Part shown: one piece after another, positions 1 through 9,171 of the stretch | Numbering within the stretch: position 1 is the stretch's first letter | Layout: every line of letters starts with the position of its first letter | Source: Christiangramia salexigens | Lineage (GTDB): Bacteria > Bacteroidota > Bacteroidia > Flavobacteriales > Flavobacteriaceae | Length of the DNA stretch: 64,000 nucleotides | NCBI RefSeq assembly: GCF_001889005.1 | Contig: NZ_CP018153.1 | Span: 1,460,501 to 1,524,500, forward strand | Direction: 5' to 3' | Notes under the pieces: generated by a model | Database searches by the model: none | Seen by the model: only the letters and a program-made list of their open reading frames with translations | Told to the model about the DNA's origin: nothing | Made by a program: the position numbers and the translations under genes

Positions 1-634
1 TATCAACATTAATTAACCACCCATAATTCGGATTACCAATTGAAAAATGTTCCAAAAGGATTTCATCGGTAACTCCAATTTTATATCCATTTATTATAAC
101 ATCAAAACTAAGGATCAGGTCATAACCATGAAATCCTGTGATATATGTTGGAAAATAATAGTCTATTTCTTTTTTTAAAGCCATAAAAACACCATCAACA
201 ACCACAGCTTCTTCAAATGTGGAACCCTCAAATCCATAATGCTGATGTTCTTTTACTCCATTCGGAAAACGTTGTATAATTTGAACAAGCATATTATCTC
301 CTTGGCAATCCCACCAGCCTGAGGTTGTTTTTGTTTTAATTTTTGATCCTGCTATTCCTATAAGACCAAATTCGGGATGATTTTTGAAAAGTTCTTTTAA
401 TTTCTTTCCCCAGTTTTCACTGTGAAATAGTATATCATCATGAACAAAACAAAGAATATCAGCTGTACTTTGATCTATCCCTATATTATAGGCTTCAAAA
501 ATTGAATAATTATTTTGAGAATTGTCAACGATAACCAACTGGTAATCGCAACCTATAGTTTCATCTATATTCTTCCTGAATTCCTCAGTAATACTATTAT
601 TTCGCGAACATATTATTATAGAAATTTCAGGCAT
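1..634 (-). CDS. Family 2 glycosyltransferase (StrF-like), truncated by the window edge
   Basis: From the ATG at 634 the minus strand stays open for 211 codons to the window edge, so the C-terminus is missing. The start MPEISIIICSRN is the first strand of a GT-A fold, VDNSQ follows near residues 36-40, and VHDDILF at about 64-70 is a DXD-like metal/nucleotide-sugar site. The short N-terminus with AYNIGI after the first motif resembles the StrF-type subgroup of family 2. It is the last visible gene of the polysaccharide cluster, 133 bp after the preceding glycosyltransferase. It probably adds one sugar to the glycan; donor and acceptor cannot be told. No TATTTTG-like promoter was seen directly upstream. 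Confidence 0.8.
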   Translation of the reverse strand, partial: MPEISIIICSRNNSITEEFRKNIDETIGCDYQLVIVDNSQNNYSIFEAYNIGIDQSTADILCFVHDDILFHSENWGKKLKELFKNHPEFGLIGIAGSKIKTKTTSGWWDCQGDNMLVQIIQRFPNGVKEHQHYGFEGSTFEEAVVVDGVFMALKKEIDYYFPTYITGFHGYDLILSFDVIINGYKIGVTDEILLEHFSIGNPNYGWLINVD

Positions 635-767
635 TCAATATGGCAATCTTAGATGGTAGACATTGAGGTTAGATGTAAATTTAAGATTTAATATGAGAGA
701 CACAAATTGCAGTTTATCTCCTAATAGTTCTTAGTTGAACCACCAATTATTTCTTTTGCACTTTAGT

Positions 768-1499
768 TCATGTTTTTTTCTCTTCGATTCTAAAAAAGCT
801 TTTGAAAATTTTAAAAAATTGGATTACAATAAGGTGATTTTTATCCCGATGAAATTTCTTATCGGTGTGTTGTGAGCTAAAACCTCCTTCTCCGTAATCT
901 GCTACAACAAGGTCTATATAAAGGTGCTTTATACGCTTTGAATAAAACCATCGAATATTATGTTCCCAATCTGCCAACACCTTATATTTCAAATTAAATC
1001 CACCTATTTTGGAAAAGACCGATTTTTTCAGAAAAATAGCCTGATGGCATATATTCTTTCGTGCTATTTTGTATTTTGAAAATTTACCATCATATAAGTT
1101 ATTAAAGTAATTAGACTTTACATTTCCATATATTACTTCAACACCTATTTTATCGCTGGCTACTTTATCATATATTTTTTTGAGGACAAATCCATCATAT
1201 AATTTATCATCAGCTCCCATAAAATAAAGCCACTTCCCCGAAGACATCTTAACTCCCTTATTCATCGCATGATAAATACCTTTATCCTTTTCAGATATAA
1301 TTTTAACCGCAGGCAAGTTTTTCAAGAATTGTTTGGCTATTAAAACAGTGTTGTCAGATGAGAGGTTATCAATAATTATTACTTCATAATTATTATAAAT
1401 CTGATTCTTTAAACTTACAAGCGCCGCCATTAAGTTATCCTCAGAATTATAAGTTGGAATAATGATACTAAAAAAAGGAAACTCTCCTAAGTTCGACAT
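768..1499 (-). CDS. Family 2 glycosyltransferase
   Basis: A 243-residue protein with a typical GT-A layout: FSIIIPTYN at residues 10-18, IIIDNLSSDNT at 41-51, the GIYHAMNKG segment at 74-82, a DXD-type GADD at 95-98 and an acceptor-side ADWEH at 176-180 that serves as the catalytic-base region in this family. It should be a cytoplasmic inverting transferase using a nucleotide sugar; it resembles the WcaA/colanic-acid group but the sugar is not predictable. No membrane segment is evident. It lies 238 bp downstream of the GDPD-like gene, in the same direction as the rest of the cluster; that 238-bp gap holds no gene that I can see. Confidence 0.85.
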   Translation of the reverse strand: MSNLGEFPFFSIIIPTYNSEDNLMAALVSLKNQIYNNYEVIIIDNLSSDNTVLIAKQFLKNLPAVKIISEKDKGIYHAMNKGVKMSSGKWLYFMGADDKLYDGFVLKKIYDKVASDKIGVEVIYGNVKSNYFNNLYDGKFSKYKIARKNICHQAIFLKKSVFSKIGGFNLKYKVLADWEHNIRWFYSKRIKHLYIDLVVADYGEGGFSSQHTDKKFHRDKNHLIVIQFFKIFKSFFRIEEKKT

Positions 1500-1737
1500 T
1501 TAATTAATTTTAATTATTGTTCCATTCAACCTGAATTGGAAAACTAATTATCGCACCCATCTAATGCGTAGAATTTGATAATTTTAGAGGTGAACATTTT
1601 TTTTCACAGAGCCTTTCATTCTGAAATCACTAACTTTCCAACATAGTAATATTACATCACTGCACTAAAAAAAATAAGTTTTACCGCTATTTGTTTACAA
1701 CAGGTCTGAGATTAAAAAATTCCCTTTGCTTATTTTA

Positions 1738-2511
1738 TTAATTATCAAACCAATTTTGATCTGTCAAAATTATTTTTACTTGAGGTTTTTTTACTGTTTT
1801 TAAAAAAACTTCTTTGTCATTTATGGTCCAAAGATTAACTGGGATTTTATTCATCTCTTGTTCTACTCTGGGATAATAGCTATAAGGCATGGAGAGGGAA
1901 GAATATTTTCCCAATAAATAATAAAACTTATACTTATAATTCCGTAAAATAGATCTATATCTGGATTTATAGGGTAATATCCACCAACTTGTGTAAAAGC
2001 CTGCTTCTGTAAAATGACTTAGATTTTCAAGGTGGGTAGACTCAATTAAAAGGTTCTCTTTTTCAATTCTCTTTATTTTAAGATAATTATTTAGGATTAA
2101 TTGTGAATCTAAAACATCCTCTTCGTTCAAATCTTTTAAATTTTTAAAATCTAACCAATATTTAAACGAGTTACCAAAAGTGGCAAAAACTGAATCCAGG
2201 AATAAATGTTTTCCATATTGAGTAGAATAAGGATAATCATGCGCCACAATATATTTTTTCATATCATTATCATAAAACACATCCAGTTCCACGCCTGTTG
2301 CATTATTATTTAATGCATTGGTAAAACTCTCAATGGTATTGGCTTTATATTCTGAATTATTATAATATCCAGAATGAGACCAAGCCTTTTTTTTTGGTTC
2401 AGATAAACTGTGCCGCATAATCCTATGAGTAGTAAACCAATCTAAAAAATATATACCGGCCACCAAGAAAACAAAAAGGAGAATTAATATTTTAATTAGT
2501 TTTCTTAACAT
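1738..2511 (-). CDS. Membrane-anchored glycerophosphodiester phosphodiesterase-like protein
   Basis: A 257-residue protein with one N-terminal hydrophobic anchor (about residues 5-23) and a GDPD-type TIM-barrel. Visible landmarks are His46 (HSG where most relatives have HRG), NTIESF at 58-63, the metal-binding GVELDV at 73-78, HD at 91-92 and a C-terminal WTIND strand. GDPD enzymes cleave glycerophosphodiesters to glycerol-3-phosphate plus an alcohol; the anchor places this domain outside the inner membrane. Its start codon abuts the stop codon of the LtaS-like gene upstream, so the two are translationally coupled. I infer that it trims or recycles phosphoglycerol made or attached by that neighbour. 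The Arg-to-Ser change in the first motif is unusual. Confidence 0.75.
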   Translation of the reverse strand: MLRKLIKILILLFVFLVAGIYFLDWFTTHRIMRHSLSEPKKKAWSHSGYYNNSEYKANTIESFTNALNNNATGVELDVFYDNDMKKYIVAHDYPYSTQYGKHLFLDSVFATFGNSFKYWLDFKNLKDLNEEDVLDSQLILNNYLKIKRIEKENLLIESTHLENLSHFTEAGFYTSWWILPYKSRYRSILRNYKYKFYYLLGKYSSLSMPYSYYPRVEQEMNKIPVNLWTINDKEVFLKTVKKPQVKIILTDQNWFDN

Positions 2512-4119
2512 TTATTGAATTGACTGAAGGATTATTTCATCATAACGTTCTTCGGAATTAATACTAAGAACATTGTTTTCCTTAAAAACGAAATTTAGAA
2601 TTATTTCTGTAAGGTTAAAATGGTGATAGGATCTATTATTTAATTGGACAGCTTTAGTTCCTTTAATTAGATAAAATGGAACTTTTCTAAGATCTTTCTC
2701 CCTGTAACCCAAATCATCTATCCCTGGGAAAGAGGGAAGGTGATCTCCAGTGATGAGAATAATGGCGTTGGGATCTATAATATTTAGTTTTTTAATATAA
2801 TTAGATAATGCCCGTGTGCGGTAGTATATCTGATTGACCGACCGTTTTAATCTGGCCTCGGCCTTCACCTCCTTATTTCGATATACATCAATCTTTAAAG
2901 GATTTATAGAAGTATCTATACTATAGGGAGTATGACCATACATCCCCAATACGTAATTAAATATAGGTTTTGAAGAAGCTCTGCTTAATAAACTGTCAAT
3001 AAATTTAATATTCTGATCCAAAAGATCAGAATCAGAAATAAACCATTCGTTCCCCTTTTTTAGGTAAGTGTCTCCCGTTATATAATACTGCTCCTGGAAG
3101 CCAAGGCTTCTATATGCATTGTATGAATTGAAAATGTCGGGCTTAAGTGCATTGGTCGCGATAGTAGAATAACCAAGTTCCCGCAAAAGATTTGGTAAAG
3201 CACTGTTAATTTTATTTCCTGAAAACAAATTAAATTCAATAGAACCATATTTGGAAAGAGCGGGTGCACCAGTCAATATTTCAAATTCAGCCTGCGCTGT
3301 ATTCCCACCATATACCGGGGAGGTGGAAAAATTTTGTTTATCATTAAAACTCTGAAAGTCAGTATGTATAGGATTTTCCGAAAACGAAAGGTTTTCGAAG
3401 CTATTTGGATCATAAAAACTTTCCAAAACTAGAAGATGGATATTGTTTAAATCTTTTACAGGGATCAAATTTAAAGTTCTGTTCTCAAAATTATAATTTT
3501 GAGTCAATGCTTTTAATGCAATATTTCTTTTAGCTTCTTCATAAAAAACATAATTTAAATAACCACTTTCTCTGGCAGACATTGTCTTATTATATGGAAT
3601 CTCCTCAAATCCTAATTTTTTAAAGGTCCAAACATATAATTCAGGATAAATTTTAATACTAAGAAATAACAATAATAAGGAAGGTAGCAAACCAAGTGCT
3701 CTGATATTTTTTACGTCTAAAAGATTAAATAAAATTAGCAGATAAATGATAATGCTTCCAAACACAGTAAATATTGTTGTATAAGAAAGCACATTTAATA
3801 ATTCAGGAATTTGGTTAAGGTCGGATAATTTTGGGATTCGGTTAAAATAAATATAGAATTCATTAAAAAAAACATATAGCAAAATCACTGAACATGCTAT
3901 AAATAAATAAGACCAAAATCTTTTCTTTAAGATGGAAAGGGCAGAGAGGCTTAAAATGGAAACGAGGATGAATTCAAACCTAAAAAAATTAAAAATCGAG
4001 TTTTCTAATCCTCCACGATAAGTTTCTACTTTATTAGTCAGATATATCAGTACAATTAGGATTGATATAAATAAAAATCTGTCTTTGTATTTATTATAGA
4101 ACCAGTAAAATTGAGACAT
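2512..4119 (-). CDS. LtaS-family phosphoglycerol transferase (membrane sulfatase-fold enzyme)
   Basis: A 535-residue protein with five N-terminal hydrophobic segments (about residues 14-29, 49-64, 70-92, 113-133 and 141-158) followed by an extracytoplasmic alkaline-phosphatase-like domain. Metal and catalytic positions of the LtaS/OpgB family are visible: Glu233 in VLESFYD, the Thr274 nucleophile in YGGNTAQAEFE, His396 in MYGHTPYS and Asp459-His460 in ITGDHLPSF. Family members move phosphoglycerol from phosphatidylglycerol to a glycan or lipid acceptor. In this Gram-negative setting, inside a polysaccharide cluster and coupled to a GDPD gene, the acceptor is more likely a periplasmic glycan than teichoic acid (inference). 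A phosphoethanolamine transferase is less likely, given the domain order and motifs. Confidence 0.8.
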   Translation of the reverse strand: MSQFYWFYNKYKDRFLFISILIVLIYLTNKVETYRGGLENSIFNFFRFEFILVSILSLSALSILKKRFWSYLFIACSVILLYVFFNEFYIYFNRIPKLSDLNQIPELLNVLSYTTIFTVFGSIIIYLLILFNLLDVKNIRALGLLPSLLLLFLSIKIYPELYVWTFKKLGFEEIPYNKTMSARESGYLNYVFYEEAKRNIALKALTQNYNFENRTLNLIPVKDLNNIHLLVLESFYDPNSFENLSFSENPIHTDFQSFNDKQNFSTSPVYGGNTAQAEFEILTGAPALSKYGSIEFNLFSGNKINSALPNLLRELGYSTIATNALKPDIFNSYNAYRSLGFQEQYYITGDTYLKKGNEWFISDSDLLDQNIKFIDSLLSRASSKPIFNYVLGMYGHTPYSIDTSINPLKIDVYRNKEVKAEARLKRSVNQIYYRTRALSNYIKKLNIIDPNAIILITGDHLPSFPGIDDLGYREKDLRKVPFYLIKGTKAVQLNNRSYHHFNLTEIILNFVFKENNVLSINSEERYDEIILQSIQ

Positions 4120-4186
4120 ATCTTGGTTGGAAAAATTTTTAAAGCCGCTTAACAGAGGCTTAAATTCATATTGGATTATTAATTTA

Positions 4187-5290
4187 TTATTCCTTTATCT
4201 CCCCTCTCATATTAATATTTTTTTGGACTAACTCCAGATCGGCTTGTACCATTTCCTTTACAAGGGTTTTTATGTTGTAACGTGGATTCCATCCAAGTTT
4301 TTTCTGGCATTTTGACGCATCTCCTATAAGGTGGTCCACCTCTGTAAGACGTTTATAACCTGGATCTATTCTTACTACCACTTCCCCTTTCGGTAATTTA
4401 AAATTAGGGTTTGAACTTGAGGATACGAAACCCACTTCCTCTATACCTTCCCCTGCAAAATTTACCTGAATTCCAAGCTCTAAAAACGCCATTTCAACAA
4501 ATTCCCTTATAGAAGTGGAAACACCTGTTGCGATCACATAATCTTCTGGTGTATCCTGCTGCAACATAAGCCACATAGCTTCAACATAATCCTTGGCATG
4601 ACCCCAATCACGTTTGGCATTCAAATTCCCTAAATATAAGATTTTCTGCACTCCTATCGCAATTCTCGCTACAGCACGGGTAATCTTACGAGTTACAAAA
4701 GTCTCCCCTCTTAAGGGAGATTCATGATTAAATAAGATCCCATTACATACAAACATTTTATAGGCTTCCCGGTAATTTACCGATATCCAGTAGCCATATA
4801 ATTTCGCAACTCCATATGGGCTTCTAGGGTAAAAAGGAGTGTTTTCGTTCTGAGGGACTTCCTGCACCTTCCCAAATAATTCTGAAGATGAAGCCTGATA
4901 AATCCGGGTTTTCCTCGTAAATCCTAGTAATCGTACAGCCTCCAGTATTCTAAGAATTCCTAATCCATCAATATTTCCCGTATATTCAGGGGTATCAAAA
5001 CTTACTTTAACATGGGACATCGCTCCAAGATTATAGATCTCATCAGGCTGGATCTCACTAATGATACGGCTAAGATTCATAGAATCGCTGAGATCACCAT
5101 AATGAAGTTTAAAATGGATACTTTTTTCATGAGGATCCTGGTAAAGATGGTCAATCCTATCAGTATTGAACAACGAAGAACGCCTTTTTATACCATGTAC
5201 CTCGTAGCCCTTTTTTAGTAATAACTCAGATAAGTAGGCTCCGTCCTGACCGGTTACACCAGTAATTAATGCTTTTTTTATTTTTACCAT
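4187..5290 (-). CDS. gmd: GDP-mannose 4,6-dehydratase
   Basis: A 367-residue extended short-chain dehydrogenase that converts GDP-D-mannose to GDP-4-keto-6-deoxymannose. The NADP-binding loop ITGVTGQDG is at residues 9-17, the RRSS element at 36-39, SSSELFG at 134-140 and the catalytic Tyr159-Lys163 pair in YGVAK. Length and sequence are typical of Gmd. The product feeds GDP-fucose, GDP-rhamnose or GDP-perosamine synthesis; the neighbouring PLP aminotransferase points to perosamine here. It starts 14 bp after the GT4 gene ends, so it belongs to the same transcription unit, and it precedes the LtaS-like gene. No fcl/wcaG epimerase-reductase is present in the window. Confidence 0.96.
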   Translation of the reverse strand: MVKIKKALITGVTGQDGAYLSELLLKKGYEVHGIKRRSSLFNTDRIDHLYQDPHEKSIHFKLHYGDLSDSMNLSRIISEIQPDEIYNLGAMSHVKVSFDTPEYTGNIDGLGILRILEAVRLLGFTRKTRIYQASSSELFGKVQEVPQNENTPFYPRSPYGVAKLYGYWISVNYREAYKMFVCNGILFNHESPLRGETFVTRKITRAVARIAIGVQKILYLGNLNAKRDWGHAKDYVEAMWLMLQQDTPEDYVIATGVSTSIREFVEMAFLELGIQVNFAGEGIEEVGFVSSSSNPNFKLPKGEVVVRIDPGYKRLTEVDHLIGDASKCQKKLGWNPRYNIKTLVKEMVQADLELVQKNINMRGEIKE

Positions 5291-5304
5291 CCATTTGACC
5301 AGGT

Positions 5305-6477
5305 TTAAAGTTCGTTATACAAATTCTTTAACTTGATTGCAGAATTATTATTTAATAATATTTTACTCTGTTTTTCCAGAACCTTTAAATTTTCATCCCT
5401 ATAATTAGTATTTGACCATATTTTATTCATTTTATCAATAATATCATCGATATTATTCGGGTCAAATGTGAACCTTCTATCACCTATGGTATCAGGTAAT
5501 GAAGTAACATCTGAACATATTACCGGTATCTTCATTAGAATGCTCTCCATTAAAGGAAAACTACCTGCCTCGTATACTGAAGGTATTACAACCGCTTGAC
5601 AAGCCTGATATAAACCAAAAAGATCTTTGTCATCTACGACCCCTAAGAATTTTACTTTGTTTTCCAGATTATATTTTTTGATATAAGGCAGTAGGGTAGT
5701 TGAAAAATAATCTGTTTTATTACCTGTACAAACCAACGTACTATCAAATATCTCACACTCTTTAAAGGCCTGCAATAAATTTATATGATTCTTATGCTCC
5801 CAAGTTGAAGCGGGATATAAAAAAAATTTAGATGGTATTTTATATTTTTTTATAACGTTAGCAGAATTGCCCTGTAAATTATTAAACCATAAATTAACCA
5901 TATCAAGTAAAATGACATGGATCAATTCTGCAGGTTTATTAAAAAATTTATTGATATCATTTTTCACATGGTTGTAACTTACAATAACAGCATCGGCACC
6001 ATCAATATATCTTTTATAATTTAAGGCTCTGGTGGCTCTTTCCCCGGATGAGAAAAATTCAGGGAAATGAAGTTCTTGTACATCATGAAGTGTTGTAATA
6101 GATTTTACGCCATTTTTTTTTACCAAATCCTGATAGGGAGTATGGATAATATCTATGGAATATTGTTCTATTATCTGATCGTAAATATCCTTTACATTTA
6201 ATTCCCTTTTGAAACCAGTAGTTTTATAGATAGTATCCAAAACTACCCGTTTAAACTTTTCTAAAATAGGTTTTTTTGAATCTTGAATATCTACCAATTG
6301 CACATTATCGTAAAGATCAAGAATATTTTTTATATCCTCTTCAGGATCATAACATAATATATAAAATTTAAACTTTGGTAGATCTTTTGCAACGAGATGT
6401 AACAAGGCGAGTGAATATTGATAGATCCCCCCATTATTCTTAGAGATTTCAGGAATATTTATAAGTATATTCTTCAT
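5305..6477 (-). CDS. GT4-family glycosyltransferase
   Basis: A 390-residue GT-B enzyme. A Gly-rich N-terminal loop (NNGGIYQYS, residues 14-22), [14 protein letters not shown] at 129-142 and the C-terminal [13 protein letters not shown] at 219-231 are typical of GT4. The retaining-transferase E-x7-E signature is Glu303...Glu311 in [11 protein letters not shown]. It likely transfers mannose, perosamine or a related GDP-sugar to the growing glycan, but the donor is inferred only from the neighbours. Its start overlaps the end of the acetyltransferase gene by 4 bp and gmd follows 14 bp later, so all are probably co-transcribed. The base composition is as AT-rich as the rest of the cluster. Confidence 0.88.
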   Translation of the reverse strand: MKNILINIPEISKNNGGIYQYSLALLHLVAKDLPKFKFYILCYDPEEDIKNILDLYDNVQLVDIQDSKKPILEKFKRVVLDTIYKTTGFKRELNVKDIYDQIIEQYSIDIIHTPYQDLVKKNGVKSITTLHDVQELHFPEFFSSGERATRALNYKRYIDGADAVIVSYNHVKNDINKFFNKPAELIHVILLDMVNLWFNNLQGNSANVIKKYKIPSKFFLYPASTWEHKNHINLLQAFKECEIFDSTLVCTGNKTDYFSTTLLPYIKKYNLENKVKFLGVVDDKDLFGLYQACQAVVIPSVYEAGSFPLMESILMKIPVICSDVTSLPDTIGDRRFTFDPNNIDDIIDKMNKIWSNTNYRDENLKVLEKQSKILLNNNSAIKLKNLYNEL

Positions 6478-7109
6478 TCGTTTATTTTCCTTGTTGGCTG
6501 ACCGACGTAAACTCCCGGCTCCTCAATAGATCGAGTTACAGTAGAGTTGGATCCGATAAGTACATTATTGCATATTGAAACGGAATCGTTAATTACAGAA
6601 CCGGCACCTAAAAAGCAATTATCACCAATTTTTGATCGGCCGCATATTATAGTTCCAACTGATACATGATTATTGGATCCTATAATTACTTCATGTTCTA
6701 TTATGGAACCAGTATTAATAATATTATTATCTGCTATTTCTACATTGCTATTAATAAATGTATTTCCAAATATTAAATTAGACCTTCCTAAAATCACTGA
6801 TTTATCAATAAAGCTTCTGGAATGGGATATATTCCCCATATAAATTCTATCTCGTTTTTGCCTAAAAATTACCTCACGTTTATGGTTGTCACCAATGGAT
6901 AAAATAATTTTATTGGGATAATTATAGTTCTCTATCTTCCCTAGAATTTTTACTGAATGAATAAATTCTTCTTTCGCCTTATCAAAAGCATCATCATAAA
7001 TACCTAGAACGTCATAGCCCTGATCTCTAAGTAAAGAAATAACCGATCGTGAATGCCCTCCAGCACCAAAAAGAAAAACCTTATTCTTCAATAATAAATT
7101 GATTTTCAA
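6474..7109 (-). CDS. NeuD/PglD-type sugar acetyltransferase
   Basis: A 211-residue protein: a small N-terminal nucleotide-sugar-binding domain (VFLFGAGGHSRSV at about 11-23, then GIYDD) followed by a left-handed beta-helix made of isoleucine-rich hexapeptides (about residues 90-200). This is the layout of PglD, NeuD and PerB enzymes, which use acetyl-CoA to N- or O-acetylate UDP- or GDP-aminosugars. Next to the aminotransferase it would N-acetylate GDP-perosamine (inference). Only TTG codons can start it: at 7109, or at 7091 for a slightly shorter form; either start overlaps the end of the aminotransferase gene (29 or 11 bp). Confidence 0.82.
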   Translation of the reverse strand: MKINLLLKNKVFLFGAGGHSRSVISLLRDQGYDVLGIYDDAFDKAKEEFIHSVKILGKIENYNYPNKIILSIGDNHKREVIFRQKRDRIYMGNISHSRSFIDKSVILGRSNLIFGNTFINSNVEIADNNIINTGSIIEHEVIIGSNNHVSVGTIICGRSKIGDNCFLGAGSVINDSVSICNNVLIGSNSTVTRSIEEPGVYVGQPTRKINE

Positions 7110-8193
7110 ATGATTTTATACACTTCACAATTTCCTTAATATCCGCCAATGATAACTCAGGGTAACTAGGCAGATTCATACCACGTCTTGCTAATGCCTC
7201 TGCGACCTTATGTTCTTCATATTTCTGTGCATAAATTGGCATCGTATGAACCGGGTAAAACATAGGCCTAGTTTCGATTCCATTCTCCAACAAATAAATT
7301 TTTAATTTCTGCCGGTCTATATTTTCGGGTAGAAGGATAGTACACATCCAATAGGAATGAACGATATTCTCCGCTTGAGAATGGAATTGAATATTAGTAT
7401 TATTTAATTCTTTACGATACCAGTTTGCAATTTCTATTTTTTTTTCGATTATTGAATTTACCCTTTCTAATTGAGCTAAGCCAATTGCTGCACAAATATT
7501 TGTCATCCGGTAGTTATAACCTATAGCATCATGCCAGTACTCCCGATATTTTGCAAGTCCCTGTCCTTTTAAATGAACTATGCGCTCATATAAAGTTGAA
7601 TTATTTGTGGTTACCATACCCCCCTCGCCCGTAGTGATGGTCTTATTTCCATAAAAACTAAAGGTTGCAATATCACCGAAACCTCCAACGTGTTTTCCCT
7701 CATATTTGGAACCTATTGCTTCTGCGCAATCTTCAATAAGAAAAAGATCATGATCTTTAGCTATTTCTACTAGTCTTTGCATTTCACAAGGATGCCCGTA
7801 TAAATGCACACACAGAATTGCCTTCGTTTTACCTGTAATTTTCTTCCTAACATCAACCGGGTCAACTTGCCAGGTATCTGCTAAAGAGTCTACAAAAATC
7901 GGTTTTGCCCCCGTATAGGTAATCGCATTTACAGAAGCTACATAGGTAAGGGTTGGAACAATTACTTCATCCCCATCCCCAATACCCAAAGCTTCCAATG
8001 CCAGGTGTAAAGCTACAGTCCCGTTGCAAACTGCAACGGCATGACTACATCCTATAAATTGGGCAAAATCCTTTTCGAATTTATCAATGAACTTTCCCTT
8101 ACCCGAAATCCAGGTTGAATTTAAACATTCGTTGACATACTTTTTTTCATTCCCACTAATATTTGGCTGATAAACTGGATACTTAATTGTCAT
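7081..8193 (-). CDS. DegT/DnrJ/EryC1 aminotransferase, probable GDP-perosamine synthase
   Basis: A 370-residue PLP-dependent sugar aminotransferase. The internal aldimine lysine is Lys184 in SFYGNKTITTGEGG, the PLP-ring Asp155 sits in IEDCAEAIGS, and NGTVALHLAL at 57-66 is the phosphate-binding helix. The start (YPVYQPNISGNEKKYV) and overall length match the RfbE/Per group, which aminates GDP-4-keto-6-deoxymannose with glutamate to give GDP-perosamine. The presence of gmd and a NeuD-like acetyltransferase in the same operon supports this, but UDP-sugar aminotransferases look similar, so the exact substrate is inference. It overlaps the methyltransferase gene upstream by 11 bp and the acetyltransferase downstream. 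Confidence 0.88.
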   Translation of the reverse strand: MTIKYPVYQPNISGNEKKYVNECLNSTWISGKGKFIDKFEKDFAQFIGCSHAVAVCNGTVALHLALEALGIGDGDEVIVPTLTYVASVNAITYTGAKPIFVDSLADTWQVDPVDVRKKITGKTKAILCVHLYGHPCEMQRLVEIAKDHDLFLIEDCAEAIGSKYEGKHVGGFGDIATFSFYGNKTITTGEGGMVTTNNSTLYERIVHLKGQGLAKYREYWHDAIGYNYRMTNICAAIGLAQLERVNSIIEKKIEIANWYRKELNNTNIQFHSQAENIVHSYWMCTILLPENIDRQKLKIYLLENGIETRPMFYPVHTMPIYAQKYEEHKVAEALARRGMNLPSYPELSLADIKEIVKCIKSFENQFIIEE

Positions 8194-9043
8194 TGGTATT
8201 TATTTTTCGTTTCACCATTTCAAAATCTCTCTGAATTAAAGATTCAAGTTTATGTGCATTTTTGTCAAATCGAGGTTTAACCATTTTTCTGAGCTTATCA
8301 CGTAATCGGACATAATAACTCTTTTGAACATTAATCTGTTTAACAGAAATATCAAACGGGTCTTTTAAGTTACTATTTTTGCTCAGAATATGAAGGTTTG
8401 TATTATTAGTAAAGAACTTTGCATGAAATTTTCCGGCAATCGTGTGTAAAGTTTTCTTATCATAAAAAGAAATATGTTGCCCTCCCTCTGGTACCAGATA
8501 CCACCAATCATATAAATCATTTTGTGAATTGTAAGGTATCAATTCTGTAGAAAATAAAATTGTATCCGAGTAATTAAACATTTTTTCTATTTCTTCAATA
8601 GGGTCTTTTAAATGTTCAAATACTTCAAAAGCTGTTAAAATATTAAAATGGATTCCAGGAGGTAAATCATTCAAATCAAAAAACTTGGCATACAGGTTTT
8701 GGGCATATAAATCATACCTATAAAAGTTAAAACCACGATCTCTTAACATTCTAACGGTTATACCTTCTCCCCCGCCATAATCTAAACCTTTAAACCCAGA
8801 AAAATCGGAATATAATTTTAATAATATTTCTTCGGTCTTATTTGTTAAATCTAGATTTCTGGAGAGTATTCCTGTATCCAATGCACTAATAGCACCCGAA
8901 TTGTAAGCCTCACCCAACCAGAAGGGATCGTCAGTCTGGATAAAGTTACATTTCTCACATCTGTGATATTTCACTTTATATTTTCCAAGAATTAATTTCG
9001 AGAAAATTAAATTAGTACTATGATTACAAATCTTGCAATTCAT
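8183..9043 (-). CDS. SAM-dependent methyltransferase with N-terminal zinc-ribbon-like cysteines
   Basis: A 286-residue protein. Cys3, Cys6, Cys29 and Cys32 (CKIC and CEKC) form a putative zinc ribbon, as in sugar C-methyltransferases and related two-domain enzymes. A class I methyltransferase core follows, with motif I GLDYGGGEG at 86-94 and an EVFEHL motif near 140. The C-terminal 50 residues are basic. It is likely to methylate a sugar or a sugar nucleotide of the glycan; the position is unknown. It is separated from the kinase-like fusion gene by 128 bp of AT-rich DNA with no gene, and overlaps the aminotransferase gene by 11 bp, which suggests coupling to perosamine synthesis. Confidence 0.78.
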   Translation of the reverse strand: MNCKICNHSTNLIFSKLILGKYKVKYHRCEKCNFIQTDDPFWLGEAYNSGAISALDTGILSRNLDLTNKTEEILLKLYSDFSGFKGLDYGGGEGITVRMLRDRGFNFYRYDLYAQNLYAKFFDLNDLPPGIHFNILTAFEVFEHLKDPIEEIEKMFNYSDTILFSTELIPYNSQNDLYDWWYLVPEGGQHISFYDKKTLHTIAGKFHAKFFTNNTNLHILSKNSNLKDPFDISVKQINVQKSYYVRLRDKLRKMVKPRFDKNAHKLESLIQRDFEMVKRKINTNDN

Positions 9044-9171
9044 TTATTCCATTATGGCGTTAATTTTAATAACTATAATTAAAAGTCCTATCAATAAAAT
9101 TCCTCCAATTAATTAAACAAACTCAGCACTCCCTTTTAATTAATAAAAGTTTCTCTTTCTATATTAGTATT

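Noticed and set aside
1500..1737. Possible small gene between the GT2 and GDPD genes
   Set aside because: No frame longer than about 30 codons with a start was seen on either strand.
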